Shown: positions 23,569 through 35,429 of the stretch, piece by piece | How positions within the stretch are numbered: position 1 is the first letter of the stretch | Layout: each line of letters begins with the position of its first letter | Source: Bolinopsis microptera | Taxonomy: Eukaryota; Ctenophora; Tentaculata; Lobata; Bolinopsidae | Direction: 5' to 3' | Length of the DNA: 64,000 bases | Assembly (NCBI RefSeq): GCF_026151205.1 | Contig: NC_087078.1 | Coordinates: 10,397,675-10,461,674, forward strand | Made by a program: the position numbers and the translations under genes | Notes under the pieces: generated by a model | Databases searched by the model: none | Seen by the model: the letters and a program-made list of their open reading frames with translations, nothing else | Told to the model about the DNA's origin: nothing

Positions 23569-25134
23569 TCAATGTTGCCGGGCGGCTGCCATGTTGGCCA
23601 GCTGCCAGTGGTGGGGCACCATGAACATCACTGATTGTTTCTTCAGGTCTGAGATTACTCTGAAGATCTCTTTCTTGGCCTTCTCTTGGCAGTCGTAGGG
23701 AAGCGTTTCAAGCTCTTTCCCAATGTACTGTAGGAAGCTAGGAAGGGTGGCGGTATCTGAGTCGGAGGTAACAGGAGGTGAGTCATTGCTGGCACCCATC
23801 ATCTTCTTCTCAGACTCCTGCAATTCACCTGCGTGCATCTTTGTCTCCTTCTCCAGGGCTGGATCCGTGTCCTCTATGAGACGCTTCCGGGTTAGAACAC
23901 CCTTCAAGATGTCGTGGATCTTGTTGGAGGTGTTGAAGAGGCCAAGTCGGCTGTACTCAGAGAGTAGCTCAGGAGGAACAAGAGGTTTGGTCCCCAGCAG
24001 AGAATTACCCGGCAGCAGAGCAGTGGGTGATCTCAGCAGATTGTTGCCTCGGTTCAGGTCGTCTAGCAGTGACTTAGCTTCCTTATCGGACAGGGATCTT
24101 GTGCCGTTGATGACCGGCATGAGGGGTGGTCCCGGCAACTTGCTCTCCATCATGCGTTGGAAGTTCTGTTGAGCGGTGATAAGCTGCTTCATCTCGCTGT
24201 AAGGTGGTGGGGGCTCCTGTATCCGGATGATAGGCTCCACCGGAAGCTGAGGTCTCACTTTTGGCACCTGTATGGTTGGAGACGTTTTGGGAGAGATTAT
24301 GTCATGATGCGACGGACTTTCGTAGATGCTGCTTTCCGATGTCTTCACCAGCTGAAAATAAACATTACGTCACTTCTTCCGGTTTTATATTTAAATAATA
24401 ATTCTCGGGCACGTACATAAAAACACGCTCTGATAACTTTCGGAACAGCTGCACCAAGTAATAATATATATGGCAGGGTTTATCATTATCTACCCGCGTG
24501 GTGAAAACATCCAATGCGTGCGTGCCACGTTATAGCTCCCTACCATACGGCAGGGTAGAAAATTTCCGGTCGGAGTAACCTGACCCCTGGGTTACACTCA
24601 GCGTAATCTTATTAGTGCTGATTCGTTGAAGGAGGACTTTTGCAAACTCTGTCTACTTTTGAATAGCATTGATTGGCGTATAGGCGTAGAACATAGATAA
24701 TATAGAAGTGTCACTGAGTGATAATACTCCGCACTTGTTCCGACTCGTGCTCCACAAATGCAGTGTAGGTGTAAAATATGCCAGGATTTTAAATATTTTC
24801 CCGACACCTTGCATGTGAACGAATCGGCAGTAATGCAAACAGATTCTGACCTCAGAAATAAATTATGCCTGGACAGTCGGTGTGGTATCTTAAGTGGTTT
24901 CTGAAGAATCATCTTACACACAAAGTGCATGGTAAAACGGAAATAATGGAACGGAACATATTTTAGGCTGAATATAATATTTTAACACTTTAAATTGAAA
25001 GTGAAAGTGAAAGTAACCTGGTTCGAAGAGAGATAAGGCTGGTTGACAAGGACTTTTAGGCCTCCCTTCTTCAAGCTGTCCAAGGGATCCTCTGTCATCT
25101 CCACCTTTATGGTGGGCGGTGTGTCCGACCCCAT
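23569..25134 (-). CDS. Two-exon host gene, BESS-like C-terminus, 299 aa predicted
   Basis: Exon 1 (25018-25134, minus) starts at an ATG with an in-frame TAA upstream and encodes an acidic leader, MGSDTPPTIKVEMTEDPLDS..., ending at CAG|GTTACT. Exon 2 (23569-24351) follows TTTATTTTCAG|CTG in the same phase and runs to a TGA. The protein is Pro/Ser-rich, with EPPPPYSEM (a PPxY WW-binding motif), a Gln/Met coiled segment (KQLITAQQNFQRMMESK) and, near the end, LPSFLQYIGKELETLPYDCQ then EKAKKEIFRVISDL. The spacing of hydrophobic and basic residues there resembles the BESS motif of MADF-BESS transcription cofactors. No MADF domain is present in the two exons. Codon use and composition are clearly coding. 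It could instead be the 3' part of a longer minus-strand gene; the IRF exons lie 8 kb upstream on the same strand. Confidence 0.68.
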
Positions 25135-25139
25135 CGGGT

Positions 25140-26390
25140 AGCTCCAACCAAAACTAGTGGGACTTTAAGAGGGTTTCAGTGTGTTCGAACGGCGGGTTAG
25201 AGGGGTCGTTATTTTAACAATTTAATTACATATTTATATAGTAAATATTTATTATATAGTAAAGTACTACAAATCCTGTGTGATAAGCTACCAGGGGTTC
25301 AGATTTCAGAAAACTTTCGACATTTTTCTTTTGGAAAACGTCGAAAATCCCGATACGTCTAATTTGTCACCATCACAATGGATGACGAAAGTGCTATAAA
25401 GGTTTCGCGATTTCCGTATATTAATGATATGATACCCCCAGTTTCTAATTCCAGATGGCGAAGGAACTTACTACAATACCAACAATATTACCATAATTAG
25501 ATATGAAATATGGACGGAAATAGTATACGTTATTTCTCTTAAATATCCGGTCTGGCTGTCCAATGAGGGCAGAGAAAATCTGTGAAATGAAGTTAAGAGA
25601 AAGTTCGCCTTGACAACGGGGTAAAATTCGGGTATAAACCATAACTGAACATGCGGTTGAGCAGGTATCGTATTTCTTCTAACTGGTGAAGTTACCGTAC
25701 CAGTACGTGGTGAACGGTTCCTTTAGTTGGGGCCGGTAACGCCGCGCAATCTACAAACCGCCAGAGATCTCTGTTGTTGTAACTTTTGTATTTGTGAGGC
25801 AACAGTGAATATTAGTGTAAATTATCCCAAAATGCATGTATCAGGGAAGCCCTGTTCACTAACTCATGAGATAATACACTGTGTGATTAATAAACTAATC
25901 GTAATACAATATCGGTGTGAGAGTGTGAGACACTATAGAGTAGAGATTCGATAATATCAGGTACAAGCTTCGCACTTTAATTAATTTGTAACTTATTAAT
26001 TTAACTTATGTTTATACGCAGTTTGAACGGAGAAGTGAGGCATTGCTGAAGATAAAAAAGTGGAACATAAAACACTAGGAGACACAAAGAAGCTTGATAA
26101 GTACGTGATGTACCGTACATCATGTACGTGATAATTCGGCTTATATTTATCCTAATATTGATCCCTGCATCACGTAAATGTGGCAAGGGAAAGCTGCGTT
26201 TGTTGGGGCGATCTGAAGGACTATTTGTGAATGTGGGACACACACATAGAACACACAGCTCCAGAGTAGATTTGCGACCTTTCTGCAACGGGGGTAGTAG
26301 CCCTACACAAACACTGCTTCTATGCCAATATCAAAGGGTAACGAAAGGGACCTATAGAGGAATGAGATATAGCGTACGGGTTCACTAATC
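25140..26390. other. Intergenic region upstream of the BESS-like gene
   Basis: Would include the promoter of the minus-strand gene. No TATA box or other core signal can be assigned. A small palindrome-like ACGTGATGTACCGTACATCATGTACGTG lies at 26103-26131. Frames here are unrecognised. Confidence 0.45.
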
Positions 26391-26394
26391 GCTT

Positions 26395-27690
26395 TAACTT
26401 TATCTAATTATAAAGGATAAGTATAATTACAAAGTCCAGAGAAGGCAGCGCACCAGGGGAATCTTCACCTTTGTCGTATTCGTAAACTTCGGTAGTCAGA
26501 TGGGGCGGTACTCTCCTATTTACTAAAGGACAGTAAGGTTACCCGAAGCTGCAACTACCTGCTTGCTGCTGCTAGGGTGAATATTACACGTACATCTATG
26601 TGGGCGGTCACATGCAAAAACCATAATTTATAGAAAAATGGTGTCCAACGGTATGTGTGGGTCTGTAATACAGGCAGCTCAAGAGGGTCAGATGTTTATT
26701 GGTTGTTTGGAATAATAGTGGATGCTTGAGAACCATTAAAAGTGAGAACCAACAGAAGGTCTAACCGAAGATCGCTATTCCTAGGAGTGACAGTAGCACA
26801 AATCATTAAACGAACATTCATGTAAATGCAAATATACTGTCGCAATTCCCCCATAATTCGAAGACTGGCCCAAGATTATACTAAAATTGGTAAATGATTT
26901 TAACTCTATAACCTTATTCTGACGTGCTTGTAGTAAGGATAAAGGCAATTTGATGGCGGATCAAGGAGACCCACGTTCAGAATGGTGACAGGCAATTCGT
27001 CTTGCCTCAATTGCCAAGTACACCTTCACTCGATTGAATCAATTTCTGACTCCAACAATAACAATGAAGGGCGAAGCTAGAGCGAGATGGGGGTGACAAG
27101 CATTCGAGCCTACGGAAGACCTCAACTTCTAAAACGTGGAGAAGAAACTATCTTAGACAACCTGCATAAAAAAATGTTTTATATGTAGTTTAAACATGAT
27201 TATACCTATGTCCACAAGAGAAACTAAACACAAAGATGAGGAGGCACTTCCAACGAGTCAATCTCTAACTTCAAAACACTGAAAACAGACTGCACTCAAG
27301 ATTCACATCGACAACATTAAAGTTTAATACTATCACTGCTTACACAATCTCTATTTTGAATCCGAATGGCTGTATAATCTCATAAAATACAAAAAAATTC
27401 CACTTTTTGAGAAATGCTGGATAGGTCGCATTTCACCCCTATTATTGTACTGTCCTACCATTAGACATGAGCTCATATGCAAATCATTGAAGTGCACAGT
27501 TTACTATCTAGCGCCAGTTCTAAATATTCGATAATGGTCGATGTCTTCCTTTCCAATACCATACATATTTCTCTCGACTTTTCCAAACTTATACAATATA
27601 TAGAGGTCTGTATGCACCCTTAAGCGACAATCGATGTAACAACAATCTAAACGAGAATCGCAGCACATAATTGGTATGTGGAATATGAAA
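26395..27690. repeat. Old tandem duplication, first copy
   Basis: Matches 28655-30230 in order and orientation through shared phrases such as AATTACAAAGTCCAG, CATGTAAATG..AATATACTGTCGCAA, TTGGCGGATCA (here GATGGCGGATCA), GCGCCAGTTCTAAATATT and CCATACATATTTCT. The copies differ by many substitutions and small indels. No gene is visible in either. The end of this copy is interrupted by the LINE tail. Confidence 0.75.
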
Positions 27691-28432
27691 AAGCGATGAC
27701 TGCCAAGCTTGGCACGACCACGAACAGTTTTTGAAATCCCAATCCTCATCTTACATCAAACGACAAATCAACAACAAAGTCCACAGACTGAATCAGGATA
27801 TCTGGTTAACGGATGGTCCTAGACACACCAAACTAACACTTGGCCAAAAGCACACCAAAATAATCAATAACATAAACACGTCACTCATCAACAATAGACA
27901 AGACTATAGAACCGCAGTCCACCTAATCACGGGCCACTGTGGCTTAAACAAACACCTCCACACCATCCGCAAATCAAGCACCAGTGCTTGTCCTATGTGC
28001 GGTGACGGAGAGGAAACTGTCTCACACTTTCTTGGACAGTGCCCAGCTATTGCCCAAATAAGAGGTCAATACTTTCGGGACTACTACCTCTCGGTCAACG
28101 ACATATTCGACAACCACCACATTACCACAATCGTCAACTTCACAAACCGCACCAAACGCTTAATAGTACCAGAAGAACTGGATCAGACTGGCGTAACTTA
28201 GCGCATTAACACATTACATATGCAGCCTTGCCTAACTGATTTATAAACTCATCTGGTACCAAAGCGCGGTATTCCCATTCAGATCATTACCACCACCGTC
28301 CTCCACAATTCACACTGTTGTCTCCGATAAACCCCCCCTCATCCCAGAGGTAGGCAAAGCATCTTAATGCTATCCTCTAGTGGGCTTTCTATGCCCAGCC
28401 TCTCTTAAAAAAAAAAAAAAAAAAAAAAAAAA
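27690..28432 (+). mobile_element. LINE 3' fragment with poly(A) tail
   Basis: The frame 27731-28201 encodes the C-terminal end of a non-LTR retrotransposon polyprotein: IKRQINNKVHRLNQDIW, then LITGHCGLNKHLHTIRK, and the zinc-knuckle-like CPMCGDGEETVSHFLGQCP (C-x2-C-x8-H-x4-C) typical of the region after RT/RNase H in Jockey/I-group LINEs. A roughly 200-bp 3' UTR ends in about 26 A at 28407-28432. The element is heavily 5' truncated and sits between the two copies of the local duplication. Confidence 0.85.
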
Positions 28433-28654
28433 CACAGCTCCAATAAATGTTAGCTTATTTGCTGACCTCTCTCTGTCCAAACGGAGAGGTAAAGTGAGCC
28501 CTACACACACACACACCTGCTCCTACAGACACATATTATTCAAGTTATAATGTGATAACTTGCCGGACATTAGAGGTGAAGTGAGCAGTTAGCAGTACCG
28601 GGTCCTCTGATGCTAACTCTAACAATACTGGAGACTGTTTTACTACTATATTAT

Positions 28655-30230
28655 AAATGCGTATAAAACTATAAATTACAAAGTCCAGTATAAAGGACAG
28701 CGACAGGTGGAACTTTTCAACCTTTTAAGTCGTGACTTCTGTTAAACTAAGTCGGTGGTGAGTAACCAGATGTGGGCGGTATAACCCGGCTATATTATAA
28801 AGGAGTAGTAAGGATAACCCGGCTGCTAACTATACCTGCTACTGCTGCTGCTGGAGGTGGTGGAGATATTAACACGTACCGTGTTATTATGTAGGGCTGT
28901 GTCACAACGTGTCAAGTACTACACCTAATATTTTTATAGGTCAAACTAACACGTGGTGTTCACACGTGGTATTGTGGGCTGGGTTGTGAAATACAGTGAG
29001 CTGTAAGAGGGTGATTGTTTTAGGTTGGTTGTTTGGAGGTATAATATAGATTCTTGGAATGGCTGAAGAACGTTAAATAACGCTGAAGAACGCTAAAGAA
29101 GGCTAAAGACCGTTAAAGAACGCTTATTGCACCGGAGTGACAGTAGCTCGGAAACAGTTTAATATGATTGTACATTTCCATGTAAATGGCAATGATACTG
29201 TCGCAAGTTTCAAGTTAATTTGGAACGGCTTAACGATTATACTTAATATTAATATGGAATAATGACTTTTAATTCTATAAACTTTAATCTTGAGTGTTGG
29301 TAAAGGAGTAAAGGAATTTGTTGGCGGATCAGAGATCCCCAGTCAGAAGGGTGAACCAGGCAATTTCGCTCTTTGCCATAGCAACTTTGCCAAGTTAAGC
29401 CTTTCACTTGTTAATAATAGTACTTCCAAAATTAGAGGATTATAAAGAAGTGGCGTCACAGTAGAGGACGAGTTCTATTAGGATGGTGAAAGATATCGAG
29501 CCTCGAGGGAAGAAACTACAACTACTAGAACGGTGGATTAAGAAAACCTCTCTTAGAGAACCTGGCTAAAAAGAATTGTTTTTATTATGTAAGTTTTAAT
29601 ACTATTTTGTATGTTATATTCTATTTTGTTTCCAAAAGAAATAATTATAACAAAGATGTAAGGGGATCATTCCAAAATCAGATGTTTTAATATTATAGCT
29701 TCAAAACATTCTTGAGCAGAGTTTGATTCAAAGATTCAATACGTCATGACATCAGGTGGAAATATTGAATACATATTTCAGCTAGTCTTCTGACAAATTC
29801 ATCTATTTTTGAAATTGAAAAATAGAAGAATCTGTCATAAATCTGTCATAAAAATATCGAATTTATTGAAATTCCGACTTTTTATGAAGACAATCGCTGC
29901 GAATATGGTCGGCTTGTCACCGCCATTTTTGTTACTTTCGCCATCCACTTTTTAAGATCTATAAGAATGGTGAGTATGCAGAATTTCCAGGATGAATATC
30001 GAAATAGATACAGTTTACTATTGCGCCAGTTCTAAATATTTCGAGTAAATGTCGAGAAATCTTCCTAAATATAACCCAAATACCATACATATTTCTACTT
30101 TCGACTTCTGTGTATCCCTAAATTATAACATATATATTATCGGTATGTATGTACCACACTATAAGACGACAATACGACATGTACAAAACAAATATAACAC
30201 AGACACATCCTGCACATAACTTTGGAACAC
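28655..30230. repeat. Old tandem duplication, second copy
   Basis: Second copy of the 26395-27690 block, somewhat longer through extra insertions. It also carries a local run of ACCGTTAAAGAACG-like near-repeats (about 29070-29125). No coding signal. Confidence 0.75.
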
Positions 30231-32990
30231 ATCCCGATAAATAATAAAATAAAGATATGCTATTTGTATGTGTAAGATAACTTACAAAAGTTCTTTTTTT
30301 TCTAAATATGTGATGTATGTGTAAGTTACACAATTTATTTTTTTAAGTATGTGATATTGTGTGTGTGATGCAGAGTGTGTTACAGCAGAGTAACTCTCAG
30401 CTCAGTTCGGTCAACAGCTACAAGAGCTAATTATGATAATTACCCCATGTTAATTAAACACTGTAATTATGCTAATCATACACTGTAATTAACACAATGT
30501 AATTAGCTCAGTGCAGATATTGTGTAATTACGAAGTTTGAGGAAGCAGCAATATTGGAGTGCTTTTGTGCTGCACTTTAAAGATACAGTTAGATTAAATA
30601 AGTACCTATTACATGTATATTACGTGTATTATGTTGGAAATGTCCATGTTATCTGACTAATAGTGACGCAATCAGTTATACACCACAGTCATAAGCCACA
30701 TTTCTAGTTAATCAGAGCATTTGCACGTGCGTTGCATTTACACGTGCGTTGGACAATGTATGATATGTTGTTAAATACACGCAGTAGTAGTGATTAGTAC
30801 GTTTTATCTTTATATCTCTATTCTCTACAGGTATATAATATTATAATGTTATTTTACATACGGCATGTGAAGATAATAATAATATACTTTCTTTGGTTCT
30901 ACATTTTAGGGTAACATAATATTACTGAAATCTATCCGTTTGTAAGATCAATAAGTCTACAAAACTTCCCACATGTCTCATAAATATCCGGGATATCTGT
31001 AATATAAACTAAAAAATAAAGTAAAATAATCACTGCATTTGAACATTGTGCAACTTTTGGGATTTAAAGAATAAGCTTAATACTCCTTTATTCATTTTAG
31101 ACTAGACTGCAAATTTACAAAAGTGTGGAACGCAGTGGAATGAATGCGAGTATTATGTGTTCATAGAAACACTGCAGTCTGGCATTCTGACAGAGAGGAG
31201 TTTTTGAATTCGAGAGGAAAGTCAAAGAGGACTTTTTTAGAAGAGCTGATCTTTTTTATCTTTTAGGGCAAAACAAAATGTTTTAGTCGATCTGTTTTCT
31301 GGACATAAGCGGAAAACATTTTTGGGAAATTATGACACATATTTCGGCCATTTATTATAGTCTAGGATACATTGAGAAGTTGACGAAGAAATTGTTAATG
31401 ACTGAGAAAGTACATCTTACATTCTCAGTCGTCAGATATACAATTATCAGAAAACAATGTAATACACATTAACGCTTAAGAATCAACCTCTCTGGCCTCT
31501 GCAGGAGCTCAACTCCTCTCACAATAAATCTATCTTGATTCAAGGTTGATTCTAAACTCTGGCTAGCTTTTAAAACTTTTGGCTCCGTGGCAACTAAGTA
31601 TGTATATTGCAATTTTTCCAATAAATATTAAATATATTTACATACATTATGATACAAGGGATCAAGGTTAGACCAGGTACAGTGAGATGCATTTTCAACA
31701 TCAAAGGTTAAAAAGGCAGTTAAATTTAGAACATAGCTCTTGATATGATGATATCTTCCCAGATAATATCTTAAAGATAATATCTCATAATGGTTTTCTG
31801 TTGATTAAAACTAAATTAATTGAGCTGGATACATAAAATTTGGAAATTCAAAGTAGATTGCCAAGAGACACTTTGCGGTCGAAATTAGACGGAATCCGAT
31901 CATAACTTTCCAAGATCATTGTTTAATGTGTCGTTACGACAAAAACTAATTATTTTATTCGATTTCACGAGATAGGTCACCAATTTGGTATTGACGGTTG
32001 TAAATACTTACGGGACTAAGAGAAAATGCAGCCAAAAGCGAGTCACTTGGTTGCGATTGCAGTAGCGGTTACCATGGTTACCTACCTTACCGGTTATGTT
32101 GTACAAATCACAATAATATTTCGACTAAACCATTCCTCTTAGAGTAAATGTTTAACTACCCACAGGTTTTGCTGGCAACATTATATATATGACGACATAG
32201 CAACAATTTAACCTACCTGTAAAAAGATGGCCACTACTTGCTTTTAACCCTTTAGCAGCTTTGATATTTAAATGAAGTTGAGCAATATGGGTAGAGTGTG
32301 TATTTACTGTATACGGTATCTCTCTCGTAAAACAGAGCTCAGTGGACAAGATTAACCGTTTCAGTCGTAGGCAATAATGCATCAGCAGATCGACATAGTA
32401 AAGAATAGTGCAAGTGGCATTCCCAAAATTATCATTTGCAATTTAGCTAGACGGTAAGTTTCTTCATATTTTACTAGAAAGTGACATTCTTTAAATAAAC
32501 CGTAATGTTGCAAGAATGTTGATTTCCTAAATACTAGCTTGACACTTTAAAGATCTTGTTCAGCATTAATATGCAGGGATGTGAATTTAAAGTCCAGATT
32601 TTTACCAGGATTTGAGTACAAAGCTAACCTCCTGTTAGCGGATCCTTTTAAAACTACCAGAGTCTAGACACTGTATAACTAAATATCCTAAACAAAAACT
32701 AAACTTTACTGCCATAGCTAGCTGCAGTGTGGATTTAATCATTACCTGTCATTTGGTTCAGGTACCATCGAGTGCCTGAAAGCAGGGATAATTAAATAGT
32801 AACAATGATAACGGAATGGTAAGACAATTTGTTGGTATGATAAACCCCCTCTCTCCCCACAGCTTCAGTGATAACGTAAAATGTGAACGACCCCTTATCA
32901 CATAACACTTAGAAAGAAAACTTATGTCGTTTACAATTTACATTCAATTATTACAATACGATTCATAATTTTGTTAGACTGTGTCAAGGA
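30231..32990. other. Probable intron or downstream DNA of the IRF-like gene
   Basis: Lies 3' of the IRF-like exons on the minus strand. GTAATTA/TAATTAC words recur at 30430-30530. A 76-codon minus frame (32152-32382) passes through CTTTTTACAG|GTAGGT near 32217, a good donor on the minus strand, so a further exon is possible, but I recognise no domain. Confidence 0.4.
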
Positions 32991-32995
32991 CTTAC

Positions 32996-33613
32996 TTGTT
33001 CTGTCGACGTTTGGTGTAACCCGAAGTATTCCTGTTATCCTTCAAGTTCTCTGTAAACTGGAAGACTTTCCAATCGTCAGCATCACTCCTATCGTCCATG
33101 TTCTTCAGCTTCTTTATTTCTTTGCTTTGAACCTTACTGTTCAGACAAGATCTAGGGAAGCAAATTTAGGCATCTTTAAACAAATGTTACTAATGATTTG
33201 TAATAACTAATCGCTATTTTGATAAGATCTGAAAACTTAATAACAGGGATTATAGTTGGACATATAATGGATTGAATGAAATTTTAAATCAACAATTGCA
33301 AAGAATCAATCCTACAGAATTTACTATCTAAACTGTATGGTACTGTAACATCTAAGAAGCATGAATGCATTTTACCTGAAGTTTCCTTTGATGGCAGTCG
33401 GTTGATTGTGATTTCTTGTATTGCCAAACTTATGTGTCCACCACTTAAACATGACACCCAATTTGTCTGGGGTCAGATTCTTGTCTGCACGAGGCCATAA
33501 GATTTTAAATACTTGCTGCTCCTTGTTCACCCAGACGCAGCCCTCAAAGGTTCGTCTGTCCAAGTGATGCTTGAGCCAGCCAATGAACTGAAGTGTGCCC
33601 ATACCCTGGTTCC
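32996..33613 (-). CDS. IRF-like transcription factor, DNA-binding-domain exons (partial)
   Basis: Two minus-strand exons. The first (33376-33613) follows TATCTCGTAG and encodes FIGWLKHHLDRRTFEGCVW, VNKEQQVFKILWPRAD and MFKWWTHKFG, then AIKGNF. This is the IRF tryptophan-repeat helix-turn-helix domain, with Trp at the expected intervals (GWL, CVW, ILW, KWW). It ends TTCAG|GTAAAA. The second (32996-33151) follows TTCCCTAG, completes the split Arg codon and encodes SCLNSKVQSKEIKKLKNMDD, then WKVFQF, the end of the IRF domain (family pattern F-R-x-A-L-N-S...K-V-Y). It ends AACAA|GTAAGT. IRFs bind GAAA-type interferon response elements. No IRF-association domain was found, and exons 5' of 33613 are not identified; an in-frame ATG at 33602 could be the start. 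Confidence 0.85.
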
Positions 33614-33619
33614 CTACGA

Positions 33620-34480
33620 GATATTAAGTTATCAAGAGCATAACATATTACATTTCAGTACCTTTAAACAATTAGTATAATAATTAGCATTGTTTGAGAA
33701 AGCTTTTATCCCATAATTATAATTGCCAAGCCTCTGGAAAGCGTTAAAACGTTAAATACACCCTTTCCGCTCTTTAAAGCCTATAACCTAGTACTTTAAT
33801 GCAAAAACTGTAAAATCAGAATTTAATTTGGATAGTAAATTTATGAAAGTTTAAATCAACAACAAAAAAATTCCAAACAATTTTATTTAGTATCAATTAA
33901 AGAAAGCAAAACAATATTTTTAGATAGAACATTTGAGTTTAATGACTTAATTATAAAATTATTGTGTATAGTTTCTGTAAGCATTTTCCTTACAAAAACG
34001 TTTTGCGACAGTTGAATAAAATCGAGACAAAAGGCATTAAAAACCAGTGACAAAATTACCTTACCTAAGGGCAATATTACTGAAGATTAGGCCTATCTGT
34101 TTTCAAAACGTCCGATTGGTACAATATTGCATTTCAACATTCGGTCGACGCAAAAATAAATAGAGGGGCACTGCCTATAGATCCTGAATCTTATGAGGAT
34201 TTTCTTCAGTTGACAAACATTAGGGTATCTTTAATTAATGTTCTGTACACCCAGCTCAGGTGCAATGTGATGTAAACCACATGAATTAATGCATAACTGA
34301 CAAATAACCTCGAAGGCCAAAGAAGGTTAGGAAGAACTAATGATAAAAAGTGATAAATATTTTATTGTGCCCATCTAATTTTGACAACTCTGGTTGGCTC
34401 GAATTATTCAAGAGCCCAAACAATCGAATTTTAAAATTTTTTAAACAAATTCATCGAATAAAATGTAACAGAAATTGAGA
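33620..34480. other. Region 5' of the IRF-like exons
   Basis: Expected to hold an upstream intron, first exon or promoter of the minus-strand IRF-like gene. I could not recognise a splice-consistent exon. AT-rich, no repeats of note. Confidence 0.4.
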
Positions 34481-34484
34481 GAAA

Positions 34485-34835
34485 TTCAAACAATATACAC
34501 ATAATATAGCAATGACCCAGTGGCGTAACGAAGGGCCCCGCTGACCCCGCTGTGCAGGGGGGCGCCGTCTTAGGGGGACGCCAAATCGTCGTTTGAATGT
34601 GGGACAATTTCGAAAACTTAACTAAAGTACTAGCAAAACTGCGCGTTTTGCTCTAGATACACACTTTTTTAGAGATTTTACCGGCGTTTCCTTTAAAATC
34701 ACCTAATTTGTTCAATTTTAGGGAGGGGCACCAAAAGGGGAGGGGGCACCAACAGGGGGGCACCTTTTCGGCTGGGGGGCACCAACAGGCAATGTTACGC
34801 CACTGCAATGACCCTATATAAAAATTCAATAAAAT
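34485..34835 (-). mobile_element. Fragment of the PHD-RT element 3' tail, split by a MITE
   Basis: ATTCAAACAATATACACATA followed by ATATAGCAATGACC is the same sequence (minus sense) as the 3' UTR end of the PHD-RT retroelement at 44322-44360 and 50375-50430. Similarity resumes after the MITE with CAATGACCCTATATAAAAA and then fades. Confidence 0.7.
34518..34805. mobile_element. 288-bp hAT-like MITE with 8-bp TSD
   Basis: Termini CAGTGGCGTAAC and GTTACGCCACTG form perfect 12-bp inverted repeats, flanked on both sides by CAATGACC (34510-34517, 34806-34813). An 8-bp duplication with CA...TG ends is the hAT signature. The interior is GC-rich near the ends (AAGGGCCCCGCTGACCCCGC; GGGGGGCACC repeated) and has no frame. 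The pre-insertion sequence can be read at 44340-44360. Confidence 0.92.
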
Positions 34836-35282
34836 CTTAGTAAATTTTATAAAAACCCTTCAAGTAGTTAAAGTAGCCAATTCAATTTGTTGGCTCTTGA
34901 TTTATATCTAAATCTGATATTATTATTATTGAATAAGAAGTTCAAAAAAACACAAGCCAGTCAAATAGCCAACAATCTGAACCAATGGAGGGCTAGGGCC
35001 TAAGTGTTACTGTGTAATTAATTGGAGAGGACGAAACTGAGCTTTAAACATTACAAGAATATAAAAAACTTAACAACAGAAATTCAAACTTTATAACTAC
35101 AGGCTTTTTAACTTTAAACTTTTTAACTACACCTACTTTCAAGTATAGGTTCACATCTTTCTTTACATGTATACTCGGGAAATGTTTCGAAACTCAAATA
35201 ATTTTATTAAGTTGTAGTTTGTACGATCAAAAACATTCGTAACAGGGTGTTACAAAACACAAATGAAGAAGCTTGACAGCAC

Positions 35283-35425
35283 GGATACAAGGATACAATG
35301 ATACAAGGATACAAGGATACAAGGATACAAGGATACAAGGATACAAGGATACAAGGATACAAGGATACAAGGATACAAGGATACAAGGATATACGGATAC
35401 AAGGATACAAGGATACAAGGATACA
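35283..35425. repeat. 8-bp (GGATACAA)n microsatellite
   Basis: About 17 copies of GGATACAA with a few variants (TGATACAA, GATATACGGATAC). Frames in several phases on both strands translate to repeats of the octamer and are not genes. Confidence 0.97.
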
Positions 35426-35429
35426 GTGC

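Noticed and set aside
24157-24420. Plus-strand frames opposite the BESS-like gene
   Set aside because: They are antisense shadows of the clearly coding minus-strand exon.
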